Assembly (NCBI GenBank): GCA_001940925.1
Contig: MSGZ01000042.1
Coordinates: forward strand, 2,726 to 66,725
DNA: 64,000 nt
Reading direction: 5' to 3'
Source: Ruminococcus sp. Phil11
GTDB taxonomy: Bacteria > Bacillota > Clostridia > Oscillospirales > Ruminococcaceae
The position numbers and the translations under genes are program-made. Below the pieces are notes generated by a model. That model made no database searches. It saw only the letters and a program-made list of their open reading frames with translations, and was not told the DNA's origin. The first letter of the stretch is position 1, and each line of letters opens with the position of its first letter. Positions 9,334-17,963 of the stretch are shown here, one piece after another.

Positions 9334-10443
9334 ATGGTGATCTGGAATCCGTGGCACGGCTGCCGCAAAATCAGTCCCGGATGTGCGAATTGCTATGTGT
9401 ACCGCCGGGACGCAAGCATCGGCAAGGATGCTTCCGTTGTCTCCATAACCGGCGACTACGATCTGCCGCTGAAAAAGAACCGTCAGGGGCAGTACAAGCT
9501 GACCGCTGACGACGGTATCGTTTTCACCTGCATGACATCCGATTTCTTTCTGGATACGGCGGATGAATGGCGGCAGGGATGCTGGGATATAATCCGTGCG
9601 CGGCAGGATCTGCGGTTTCATATCATCACAAAACGGATCGACCGCGCTGCAGCGTGTCTCCCGCCGGACTGGGGAGACGGCTGGGATCATGTGACGATCT
9701 GCAGCACCTGCGAGGATCAGGAGAGGACCGATCACAGGCTCCCGATCCTGCTGGAGCTCCCGGTCAGACACCGCGAAGTGAACTGTGAACCGCTGCTCGG
9801 TGAGATCGGCATGGAAAAATATCTGGCGACCGGCCTGATTGAAAAGGTCACCTGCGGCGGGGAATCCGGCGATTTTGCCCGCCCCTGTGATTTTCGCTGG
9901 ATCCAGGAGATCCGCAGGGAATGCATCCGCAGCGGTGTGCCGTTTTATTTCAAGCAAACCGGTGCTGTATTCATCAAGGACGGCAAAGTCTATCATATCG
10001 AACGAAAGCTTCAGATGCCGCAGGCGAAAAAATCCGGATACAGCTATATTCCCGGAAACGGCTCGGCGGATGCGATCCGGTATCAGCTGCCGGAACGCAG
10101 CGACCTGTTCGGGAGGCTACGCAGATCCGATTTCAGAAGCCGGTTTCACCTGACAGAAACAGACAGAGCCTATGTCACGGAAAAAGGGATCACCGCGATC
10201 CGCAGCCATGCACAGGATCTGATTGCCAAGCGGCTATCCGCAGAAAACCCGGCAAATGACGGAAAGCAGACCCCGATGAAAGGACATCCCGTATTCATTG
10301 CCCAGCACGCTACTGCCTGCTGCTGCAGAGCGTGTCTTGAAAAATGGCACCGCATCCCTGCTGGGAAGATACTGACCGCAGACGAGCAGTCCTATATCGT
10401 CGATGTGCTGATGCAGTGGATCGAATCGGAAATGAACCGATAA
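9334..10443 (+). CDS. DUF5131-DUF4186 fusion protein
   Basis: The 369-residue product begins with the DUF5131 (phage Gp37/Gp68) signature WNPWHGC..SPGCANCY, a cysteine cluster near residues 7-20. FYFKQTGAVFIKDGK closes that domain at about 215. Residues about 255-369 match DUF4186 as I recall it: LFGRLRRSDFRSRFHL, NDGKQTPMKGHPVFIAQHAT, then CCCRACLEKWH, another Cys/His cluster. Neither domain has a settled function; both clusters suggest metal or Fe-S binding. The ATG at 9334 has AAGGAG eight bases upstream, and the frame upstream of it contains the promoter. It is monocistronic between two CAZyme units and has no evident link to them. Confidence 0.8.
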   Translation: MVIWNPWHGCRKISPGCANCYVYRRDASIGKDASVVSITGDYDLPLKKNRQGQYKLTADDGIVFTCMTSDFFLDTADEWRQGCWDIIRARQDLRFHIITKRIDRAAACLPPDWGDGWDHVTICSTCEDQERTDHRLPILLELPVRHREVNCEPLLGEIGMEKYLATGLIEKVTCGGESGDFARPCDFRWIQEIRRECIRSGVPFYFKQTGAVFIKDGKVYHIERKLQMPQAKKSGYSYIPGNGSADAIRYQLPERSDLFGRLRRSDFRSRFHLTETDRAYVTEKGITAIRSHAQDLIAKRLSAENPANDGKQTPMKGHPVFIAQHATACCCRACLEKWHRIPAGKILTADEQSYIVDVLMQWIESEMNR

Positions 10444-10489
10444 CAATCAATCTTTTCTGCGGTCCGGACCGATACCGGGGATCATCTTA

Positions 10490-10518
10490 TTGCAGGCACA
10501 GCAAGTTTGTGCTATAAT
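10490..10518 (+). promoter_or_regulatory. Promoter of the GH9 gene
   Basis: TTGCAG (10490-10495), 17 bp, TATAAT (10513-10518), with TGC extended -10. A small stem (TCGG/CCGA with an A5 loop, 10526-10538) sits at the expected transcript start. Confidence 0.8.
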
Positions 10519-10566
10519 ATCATTATCGGAAAAACCGACGAATCCGCTCTGTGAAAAGGGGGTAGT

Positions 10567-13113
10567 ATGAAAATGATGCGCCTGAAAAAACACATTGCAT
10601 GCTGCATCAGCGCGATGCTTGCCGTTTCAATGCTGTCAGCATATCCTGTCTGCGCCGGAAATGTGGAGGAAACGCCCGGTTATCAGCTCCAGACCCTGCT
10701 GATCGACAACGACGGCAAAAATCTCTGGACGACAGAAAGCTGGGGCGGCGCGAATATCCTGCCGAACACAAGCTGGACAACAACCGATGCCTCCGATTAT
10801 TATTACAACGGCGTGCTGTCCTTTGAGGCGAAAAGCAATGCGTCCGAACCGCTGAACTTCTGGATCGGACTCAGCTCGCACTATCATGCCGATACGATCT
10901 CTCTTTACTGGACGGATCTTGCGCAGTATAAGGGAAAGCTGATCGCAGGCACGGACTGGACAAGCTATACGCTGCCGATCAGAGAGCTGCTCGATGCGAA
11001 CCCCGACAGCGGCTTTGACCTTGCGAATCTCTGGAAAATCTGTGTATCTGCTGTGAAAAAAGGCGAAACTGTGTCCTTTCGCAATGTGAAGATCACCTCG
11101 CCGGATGATGAGCGGCAGTATCCGTTTATCAAGGTGAATCAGGTCGGCTACAGCACGCACGGCGCAAAAACCGCCCGCATCAGCTATTTTGCGAAATTCG
11201 GCTCGCTGGACGGCAAGACCTATGAGATCGTGGACAAATCGAGCGGCAAAACCATGCTGACCGGCACACTGTCCGCTGCGGAGCGGAACGAACATCTCTC
11301 CGGTGAGTCCGTGCATGTCATTCACTTTGACGAGCTGCAAACGCCGGGTACTTATTTCTTCCGTATCCCGGATGCCGGATTGTCTGCATCCGCCCGTTCT
11401 CCGCGGGATATTGAAAACGGACTGGAAACCGATACGCTGACCTCTTTCTCATTTCAGATCGGTGACCGCATCTATGACGGCCTGCTCAGCGATATGATGA
11501 AATACTACTATTTGCAGCGACAAGGACTGGATCTGGATGCGAAATATGCCGGGGATTTTGCACGGAAAAATCTGCATCCGAATGATGCACAGGTCAGGAA
11601 ATGGTCTGACCGTGAAAACCCCGATGCAGAGACCTTTGACATCACGCAGGGCTGGTACGATGCCGGTGATTACGGCAAATACACCTCCCCCGCCGCGACC
11701 TCGGTCGAAAATCTGCTGCTGGCCTATGATCTGTTCCCGGATGTTTTCCGGAATATGACGCTGCAAATTCCGGAAACAGACAGATCCGATCCTGCTTATA
11801 CCGATGCACCGGGTTATCTGAGCGAGATCAAATGGGAGATCGACATGCTCCTGAAGCTTGAACACGCCGACAAAGACGGCTCGTTCTATGTTGCTGCAAA
11901 TTACAAGGACGGCACGATCTATCTCGAGGATACACTGTATCAGACCTCGGACTATAAGTCCGGCGCAGATGAAACCGACCTGCGCTCACATCTTGCAACC
12001 TCCGATACGGCGGCAATGCTGGCACACGCATACCTTATCTATAAGGATGTGCCTGCGTATAAAGATTTCGCGGAGACCTGTCTTGAAACATCTCTGCGGG
12101 CATGGAAATGGGTCAATGATCCGGCCAATCCGCAGCATCCTTCTATCGGTGCTGCAAACCGCACCTATACCTACACGCAGGAGGAGCTTGACCGCAGTAT
12201 GTTCTGGGCGGCGGGTGCCGTTTACCGTGCGGCAAAGGCGGCCGGAAAAAGCTCCGCACCCTATGAAGCATATCTGCTGGAACACTGTGAGGAAACCAAT
12301 GTGGTCAAGTGCTTTACGGGCGCATCGCTCGGTTATCACTCGCACGGACGCTCCTTCCTCGGCTTCTTCCATTATCTCTATCACAACGCGGATGCCGACG
12401 CAAAGATCAAAGAGGTCTTTCAGAAGTTTCCGGCATGGCGCAAGCGCACGCTCGGCTATGACAACTGGGGAACGGATCATCCCGACTGGGGCTACTGGTG
12501 GGGCTCCAATATGGTCATCGCACAGTGTTCGCTGAGTGTGCTGCTCGGCAGCATTCTGACGGAGGGCGAGGACAGTATCCCCGATGAGGTCATTCTCTCC
12601 AATGAGAGTGCATTCAATTATCTGCTTGGCGTGAATCCGGTCTCGTTCTGCTATGTGTCCGGCTTCGGCGAAAACTGCGTGCAGAATATCTACAGCGCGA
12701 TCTATTCCCGGGACGCAAAGCTTGATCCGTACAGATGTCCGGCGGGCTATGTAACAGAGGGAACGAATCCGAACAACAACCGGCAGCTTTCCAAATTTGA
12801 CGGCAAATGCTATATGGACAGCGATGCGGAATGGACGACCAACGAGAATACGATCTACGGCAATGCGGCGATGATCTTCCTGACGGCTGCGATTATGTCG
12901 AGGATCCGGCACGAGCAGGTCAGAGGCGATGTCAATGCGGACGGAACCTATGATGCTGCGGATATTGTGCTGCTGCAGAAATGGCTGCTTGCCGTACCGG
13001 ATACGGAACTGAAAGACTGGAAAGCGGCGGACTTTTGCGCGGATAACAGGCTGGATGCGTCTGATCTCGCCCTGATGAAGCGCGAACTGCTGAACACGAA
13101 AGGAATGCAATAA
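10567..13113 (+). CDS. GH9 endoglucanase with dockerin
   Basis: This secreted 848-residue cellulase has a signal peptide ending near PVCAG and a beta-sandwich carbohydrate-binding-like N-domain at about 38-175. An Ig-like CelD_N domain (PFIKVNQVGYSTHGAKTA) at about 190-300 is followed by the GH9 (alpha/alpha)6 barrel. GWYDAGDYGKY gives the catalytic-base aspartates Asp365/Asp368, and Glu760 in TTNENTIYGNAA is the expected proton donor. The C-terminal dockerin is GDVNADGTYDAADIVLLQKW plus DNRLDASDLALMKRELL. GH9 enzymes cut beta-1,4-glucan with inversion, as endo- or processive glucanases. The ATG at 10567 follows AAGGGGG. A short lipoprotein-like frame begins six bases after the stop. Confidence 0.95.
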   Translation: MKMMRLKKHIACCISAMLAVSMLSAYPVCAGNVEETPGYQLQTLLIDNDGKNLWTTESWGGANILPNTSWTTTDASDYYYNGVLSFEAKSNASEPLNFWIGLSSHYHADTISLYWTDLAQYKGKLIAGTDWTSYTLPIRELLDANPDSGFDLANLWKICVSAVKKGETVSFRNVKITSPDDERQYPFIKVNQVGYSTHGAKTARISYFAKFGSLDGKTYEIVDKSSGKTMLTGTLSAAERNEHLSGESVHVIHFDELQTPGTYFFRIPDAGLSASARSPRDIENGLETDTLTSFSFQIGDRIYDGLLSDMMKYYYLQRQGLDLDAKYAGDFARKNLHPNDAQVRKWSDRENPDAETFDITQGWYDAGDYGKYTSPAATSVENLLLAYDLFPDVFRNMTLQIPETDRSDPAYTDAPGYLSEIKWEIDMLLKLEHADKDGSFYVAANYKDGTIYLEDTLYQTSDYKSGADETDLRSHLATSDTAAMLAHAYLIYKDVPAYKDFAETCLETSLRAWKWVNDPANPQHPSIGAANRTYTYTQEELDRSMFWAAGAVYRAAKAAGKSSAPYEAYLLEHCEETNVVKCFTGASLGYHSHGRSFLGFFHYLYHNADADAKIKEVFQKFPAWRKRTLGYDNWGTDHPDWGYWWGSNMVIAQCSLSVLLGSILTEGEDSIPDEVILSNESAFNYLLGVNPVSFCYVSGFGENCVQNIYSAIYSRDAKLDPYRCPAGYVTEGTNPNNNRQLSKFDGKCYMDSDAEWTTNENTIYGNAAMIFLTAAIMSRIRHEQVRGDVNADGTYDAADIVLLQKWLLAVPDTELKDWKAADFCADNRLDASDLALMKRELLNTKGMQ

Positions 13114-13118
13114 AGCAA

Positions 13119-13446
13119 ATGAAGCTGTATGCTGCCAGTGCAGCTATGGTTTTCCTGACAGCCTGCGGCCATCCGCAGGGGTTATCCGGCGATACATCCG
13201 GCAGCATCCACAGCCGAAACAGCTTGGGAGCACTATACGACGCCGGAGCAAATGGTCGTGCTGTCCAGCCTGTTCTGGCAGTACTATCCGAGAATGTTTG
13301 CACGGTTTGCCGATCTGTCCGGCACCGCGTCCGATGTGATCCATGCGATCGAAAATGACGGATATGCAGTCGCGGAGACTTCGGAGCTGCTGGAACGGTA
13401 TCCTGTCCGTGATATAGTCAAATCACTTGAAAACAGCGGCGTATGA
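13119..13446 (+). pseudogene. Frameshifted small lipoprotein gene
   Basis: From 13119 the frame encodes MKLYAASAAMVFLTACG, a lipoprotein-like signal with a Cys in a plausible lipobox, and then turns to nonsense. From 13159 the +1 frame is open to a TGA at 13444-13446 and reads as normal protein (TPEQMVVLSSLFWQYYPRMF, a run of Tyr/Arg/Asp-rich helix). Joining both halves near 13190-13215 gives a lipoprotein of about 108 aa. The lesion may be real or a sequencing error. I do not recognise the family. An independent start at 13252 is possible but has GGAG only three bases away. Confidence 0.5.
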
Positions 13447-13499
13447 AATATACAGAAACCGGCTCAGCCCTGTCAGCAAGATTTTTTGCAGCTTCCCCA

Positions 13500-13528
13500 T
13501 TGCATTTTTCCGCATAGTATGATATAAT
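13500..13528 (+). promoter_or_regulatory. Promoter of prfC
   Basis: TTGCAT (13500-13505), 17-bp spacer, TATAAT (13523-13528), TGA extended -10. Expected start near 13535 helps decide the prfC start codon. Confidence 0.75.
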
Positions 13529-13567
13529 AGTATCGTTATGTCAAATCTGAATTACGGAGGAATCGAA

Positions 13568-15157
13568 TTGCGCACAATGGAGGAAGAGATCCGGCGACGC
13601 AGGACCTTTGCGATCATCTCGCACCCGGACGCCGGTAAAACCACACTGACTGAAAAGCTGCTGCTCTACGGCGGCGCGATCGCAATGGCAGGTGCCGTCA
13701 AGGGCAAGAAGAATGCCCGTCATGCGGTCTCTGACTGGATGGAGATCGAAAAGCAGCGCGGAATTTCCGTGACTTCGTCGGTCATGCAGTTTGAATATGA
13801 CGGCTGCTGCATCAATATTCTCGATACGCCCGGACACCAGGATTTTTCGGAGGATACCTACCGCACGCTGATGGCAGCAGATGCTGCGATCATGGTCATT
13901 GACGCGGCAAAGGGCGTCGAGGCACAGACCCGAAAGCTGTTCAAGGTCTGCGTCATGCGGCATATCCCGATCTTTACGTTCGTCAACAAAATGGACCGCG
14001 AGGCGCGGAATCCGTTTGACCTGCTCGAGGAGATCGAGCGGGAACTCGGCATCAAGACCTACGCGGTGAACTGGCCGATCGGCTCCGGCAAGGATTTCAA
14101 GGGTGTGTTTGATCTCGAAAGCAGACACATCCTCTCCTTTGAGGGCACCGGCGGTATGCATACGGTCTCAAAAACAGAGGTCGAACCGGATGATCCGTCG
14201 CTTGCAGAATTGATCGGCAAGGACAATCATGCGCAGCTTGCAGAGGATATCGAGCTTCTGGACGGTGCCTCTGAGGACTTCGATCAGGACGCGATCCAGT
14301 CCGGTGAGCTCTCCCCTGTTTTCTTCGGCTCCGCACTGACGAATTTCGGCGTGGAACCGTTCCTCAAGCGTTTTCTGGAACTGACGCCTCCCCCGCTCGC
14401 GCGTGTCGCAGACGGCGAAACCGTCTCCCCGTTTGACGAAAGCTTCTCTGCATTCGTATTCAAGATCCAGGCGAACATGAACAAGGCGCACCGCGACCGC
14501 GTGACCTTCCTGCGCATCTGTTCCGGAAAATTCACGCGCGATATGGAAGTCTATCACGTACAGGGTGACAAGAAAATGCGTCTCTCGCAGCCGCAGATGA
14601 TGATGGCTGAGAACCGCGAGATCATTGATGAAGCCTTCGCCGGCGATATCATCGGCGTATTTGACCCGGGTCTGTTCTCAATCGGCGACACGATCTGCGC
14701 ACCGAATAAGAAGATCTGCTTCGAGGGCATCCCGACCTTTGCACCGGAGCATTTCGCCCGCGTCCGGCATAAGGACACAATGAAGCGCAAGCAGTTCGTC
14801 AAGGGCGTCATGCAGATCGCACAGGAAGGTGCGATCCAGATCTTCCATGAGCCGGAAACCGGTATGGAGGAGGTCATCGTCGGCGTGGTCGGCGTGCTGC
14901 AGTTCGAGGTGTTCGAGCACAGAATGCGCACGGAATACAATGTCGAGATCATTCGCGAGCCGCTGAGCTATCAGTATATCCGCTGGATCGGCGGCATTCC
15001 GACCGACAAAAAGCCCGAGCTGATCATCAGCGAAGACACCAAACTCGTGCAGGATTTCCGCGACCAGTACCTGCTGCTGTTCACCAGCGAGTGGAATATC
15101 CGCTGGGCACTGGAGAAAAATGAAGGACTGGAACTCCGCGATTTCAGCAAGAACTGA
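13568..15157 (+). CDS. prfC: Peptide chain release factor 3
   Basis: RF3 is a translational GTPase that recycles RF1/RF2 from the ribosome after peptide release. The G motifs are present: HPDAGKTT (G1), DTPGHQDF (G3) and NKMD (G4), and the RF3-typical RRRRTFAIISHPDAGKTTLT opening is clear. I place the start at a TTG (13568): it has GGAGG seven bases upstream and gives 529 aa, the length of E. coli RF3. The ATG at 13538 lies only a few bases after the predicted transcript start and has no ribosome site. It is monocistronic and ends at a bidirectional terminator shared with the convergent protease gene. Confidence 0.95.
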   Translation: MRTMEEEIRRRRTFAIISHPDAGKTTLTEKLLLYGGAIAMAGAVKGKKNARHAVSDWMEIEKQRGISVTSSVMQFEYDGCCINILDTPGHQDFSEDTYRTLMAADAAIMVIDAAKGVEAQTRKLFKVCVMRHIPIFTFVNKMDREARNPFDLLEEIERELGIKTYAVNWPIGSGKDFKGVFDLESRHILSFEGTGGMHTVSKTEVEPDDPSLAELIGKDNHAQLAEDIELLDGASEDFDQDAIQSGELSPVFFGSALTNFGVEPFLKRFLELTPPPLARVADGETVSPFDESFSAFVFKIQANMNKAHRDRVTFLRICSGKFTRDMEVYHVQGDKKMRLSQPQMMMAENREIIDEAFAGDIIGVFDPGLFSIGDTICAPNKKICFEGIPTFAPEHFARVRHKDTMKRKQFVKGVMQIAQEGAIQIFHEPETGMEEVIVGVVGVLQFEVFEHRMRTEYNVEIIREPLSYQYIRWIGGIPTDKKPELIISEDTKLVQDFRDQYLLLFTSEWNIRWALEKNEGLELRDFSKN

Positions 15158-15166
15158 ATACAGAAC

Positions 15167-15194
15167 AAGGCACCGATGCAGCGATCGGTGCCTT
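15167..15194. terminator. Bidirectional terminator between prfC and the protease
   Basis: An 11-bp perfect stem (AAGGCACCGAT at 15167-15177, complement at 15184-15194) has a six-base loop and T-rich flanks on both strands. It lies between two convergent stops. Confidence 0.8.
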
Positions 15195-15221
15195 TGTTTA
15201 TAATACAGATTCGTTTCGTGT

Positions 15222-16876
15222 TCAAATATCAGCCGACAGCAGAAAGCCGAGCAACCCCGCGCATCCTCTGCGTTGATCGCCTGATTTTCGTTCCAGTCAC
15301 CTGCCAACAGACAGAGGTCTGTGCGCTCATTTCCGAGCAGCACCTGTTTCAGCAGTGAGAAGTCAACCGCATTTACGATGCCGTCACGGTTCAGGTCGCC
15401 GCGGATCAATGTTTCTGCGTCTTCCAATTCTTTTTCGGTAATCACATAGTCTTCGTTTGCGTCATAAGCTTTTGAAACTGCCTGTCTGTAAAGCACATCG
15501 GGATAATTCTGCTCATTGACCGCGGTACCGTCCTTCGTATACAGCTTTGCAACAGTATTGCCGAACTTTTCTCTGGCCCCGAATCTAAACCATCCGTTTT
15601 CTCCTTCTTCACTGTATGACTTAAAAAAGGTTATGCCTCTCCCGTTCCCATTCGTATCTAAATAAATATCACAGGTTTCTTTGATGCCGGTCTTGACAAC
15701 GATCGAGAAATCTTGACCGTTTGCGACCTGACAGGCTGTATGCAGCGGATAGGTGTGATAGCCTTTGTACGGCTCCGTACCGCTGATCTGTGCAAGCAGC
15801 TCGCCTTCCCGCGGATTTTTATAATCCGCATTCAGTGCATAGATACTGATCTCATAGGTCTGATCCGGTTCATAAGTAAAGATGCCGGCAGCCGTCAGGT
15901 TTTCATCCTTTTTTGCAGTATAAACATTCGCGTAGATATAGCCAACATTTTTGCTCCGTATTCTGCCGACCGGAAGCCCGCACCACTGATAGATCTCGTC
16001 ATAATTATCTGTCGGCTCCACGAAGAACTGCACACATTCATTCAAAGAGGACTCGTAGTAGGAAATATAGAAGTATCCTGAATTACCATACTGATCTCCC
16101 CAGCTGTTTTTGCAGAGCCATGCGCCGTCTCCGGGCGGTGTTTCAACAAAATTCTCCTTCGGAAACGTATCGTCCCAGCCGCAAAGGCAGACTGCATGAA
16201 ATCCGCCGTCCAGTTCACTGATATTGCTGCCGTTATAAAGCGTTTCATAATAACCGCCCTGCTCAGACAGACGGTTCGGCGTGGAAATCGCGGTAAATCC
16301 GATCTGCATGGCACCGTATTTCATCAGATTTTTCTTGATCGTATCAGGATCCGACAGCGGATATTCCACCGCATTCTGCAAATGGGCAATGGATTCATAG
16401 CGGCGCGATTCGTCAACCGGCTGTTGTTTTTTGTTTTCCTCTCCCGTCTCGGATTCCGGCGCGACGCCCTTCCAGCTGGCCAGCACACCGGTAAAATTGA
16501 TCGTCGTTGCCAGCGGCGTATATCCTTTTACACCCTGCTCCTGACCGTCACCGTAAAGCGGATCGTCCGGATCATCCGAGCTGCCCTTGCCGTAGGTGAA
16601 CCACGAAAAATGCGACTCGGACAGATCAATCGTATTGTCTGCCATTCCGTTTTTGATCATAAAGGATTCGATCGCAGCCATGCCGGAATAGATGGTGCAG
16701 GTGCCGCCGTACTGCTGCTTGACAGAGGTCATGGCACCTTCGTCCCTGAGATCAAATTTTGCCGGCAATTCCGGTTCATCGTCCGCCGAAAACGCCGGAA
16801 CTGTCATGCCGGAGCCGCAGAGCGTACAGCACAGCACACCCGCCGTAAACATGCGCAGAATAGATTTGTGTTTCAT
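15222..16876 (-). CDS. Papain-like (C1) cysteine protease with dockerin, frameshifted at 3' end
   Basis: A signal peptide (MKHKSILRMFTAGVLCC) precedes a C1 peptidase: Gln55 and Cys60 in QQYGGTCTIYSGMAAIE, His227 in GGFHAVCLCGWDD, and Asn257 in KNSWGDQYGNSGYFYISYY. A lectin-like domain follows at about 300-450 and a dockerin starts at GDLNRDGIVNAVDF (493). After codon 540, at a CCCC run (15255-15258, plus strand), the frame is lost. The uncorrected frame runs on to 14678, antisense to prfC. One extra base would restore LLGFLLSADI and a TGA at 15222-15224, a normal dockerin end. I give the corrected end. Dockerin proteases may trim or regulate cellulosome components; that role is inference. Confidence 0.85.
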
Positions 16877-16901
16877 GTAGTTCCCTCCCCCGTTTTTGAT
16901 A

Positions 16902-16920
16902 AGCTTTCCCCCTCAAAGCT
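16902..16920 (-). promoter_or_regulatory. Leader hairpin of the protease transcript
   Basis: AGCTTT and AAAGCT form a 6-bp perfect stem around a GAGGGGG loop, about 13-31 bases after the predicted start on the minus strand. The loop is purine-rich and resembles a ribosome site, while the real GGGGGAGGG lies closer to the ATG. Confidence 0.4.
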
Positions 16921-16939
16921 GTACGGTGCATTTTTCTTC

Positions 16940-16968
16940 ATTATAGCATAGGGAACACCGGAAATCAA
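16940..16968 (-). promoter_or_regulatory. Promoter of the dockerin protease
   Basis: Minus-strand TTGATT (16963-16968), 17-bp spacer, TATAAT (16940-16945), TGC extended -10. Confidence 0.75.
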
Positions 16969-16989
16969 GGACGGAACGTCACTATCAAA

Positions 16990-17023
16990 AAAATAACCGG
17001 AGCACGGCGGCTCCGGTTATTTT
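16990..17023 (-). terminator. Terminator after argF
   Basis: A 14-bp perfect stem (AAAATAACCGGAGC and complement) with a six-base loop runs into a T-run on the minus strand, ending the arginine gene cluster. Confidence 0.85.
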
Positions 17024-17027
17024 CATG

Positions 17028-17939
17028 TTAATCCTGTTTGCCGAGCACCTTGACCAGCACAGCCTTCTGCGCGTGCAGGCGGTTTTCTGCCTCGTCAAAG
17101 ATCTCGTTTGCGTGCGCCTCAAAGACCTTCTCGGTGATCTCCTCGCCGCGGTGTGCGGGCAGGCAGTGCTGCACCATGACTTCCTCATGTGCCGCACCGA
17201 TCACATCGTCATTGACCTGATAGCCGTCAAACGCGATGCGGCGCTTTTCCGCTTCGCTCTCCTGCCCCATAGACGCCCAGACATCGGTGAAGATGACGTC
17301 CGCATTGACTGCCGCCTCGACCGGGCTGGTCGTCATCGTGAACTTGCCGTTCTGCTTGGCAAAATCCAGCACGACCGGATCCGGCTGATAGTCGTTCGGG
17401 CAGGCCACGGAAACCTCCATGCCGACCTTCAGACCGCCGACGATCAGGGAGTTTGCCATGTTGTTGCCGTCGCCGATGTAGCACATTTTCAGCCCGTGGA
17501 AGCTGCCCTTGTACTCGCGGATCGTCATGAGATCGGCCAGCACCTGGCAGGGATGACAGAAATCCGTCAGGCCGTTGATGACCGGAATGCTGCCGTACTT
17601 GGCCAGATCCTCGACCTCCTGCTGTGCAAAGGTGCGGATCATGATACCGTCCAGATACCGGGACAGCACGCGTGCGGTATCCTGCACCGGCTCGCCGCGG
17701 CCGATCTGCAGATCGTTCGAGGACAGGAACAGCGGATAGCCGCCGAGCTGCGTCATGCCGGTTTCAAAGGAAACGCGGGTACGGGTCGATGCCTTCTGGA
17801 AGATCATGCCGAGCGTTTTTCCGGCAAGATGCGGATGCGGAATACCGTGCTTCCGCTCATATTTGAGCTGATCGGCAAGGTTCAGCAGGTCGATGATCTC
17901 CTCCGTCGAGAGATCGAGCATCTTCAGTAAATGCTTCAT
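17028..17939 (-). CDS. argF: Ornithine carbamoyltransferase
   Basis: This enzyme condenses carbamoyl phosphate and ornithine to citrulline. Its 303 aa are the family's usual length. The carbamoyl-phosphate loop STRTRVSFETGM lies near 53-64, and the ornithine-side HCLPAHRGEE is present. No carAB genes are in the window, so carbamoyl phosphate must come from elsewhere. The ATG at 17939 has AAAGGA upstream and begins 24 bases after argD ends. It is the last gene of the argHCJBDF run and is closed by a strong terminator. Confidence 0.96.
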   Translation of the reverse strand: MKHLLKMLDLSTEEIIDLLNLADQLKYERKHGIPHPHLAGKTLGMIFQKASTRTRVSFETGMTQLGGYPLFLSSNDLQIGRGEPVQDTARVLSRYLDGIMIRTFAQQEVEDLAKYGSIPVINGLTDFCHPCQVLADLMTIREYKGSFHGLKMCYIGDGNNMANSLIVGGLKVGMEVSVACPNDYQPDPVVLDFAKQNGKFTMTTSPVEAAVNADVIFTDVWASMGQESEAEKRRIAFDGYQVNDDVIGAAHEEVMVQHCLPAHRGEEITEKVFEAHANEIFDEAENRLHAQKAVLVKVLGKQD

Positions 17940-17963
17940 AGTCAGTCAATCCTTTCTTGTGTA

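Noticed and set aside
10444-10489. GGTCCGGACC-type palindrome after the DUF5131-DUF4186 gene as terminator
   Set aside because: The stem is short with no loop room and no T-run; not called.
14678-15221. Long C-terminal extension of the C1 protease into prfC antisense
   Set aside because: It follows a frameshift in the dockerin, crosses a bidirectional terminator and is unlike any dockerin tail.
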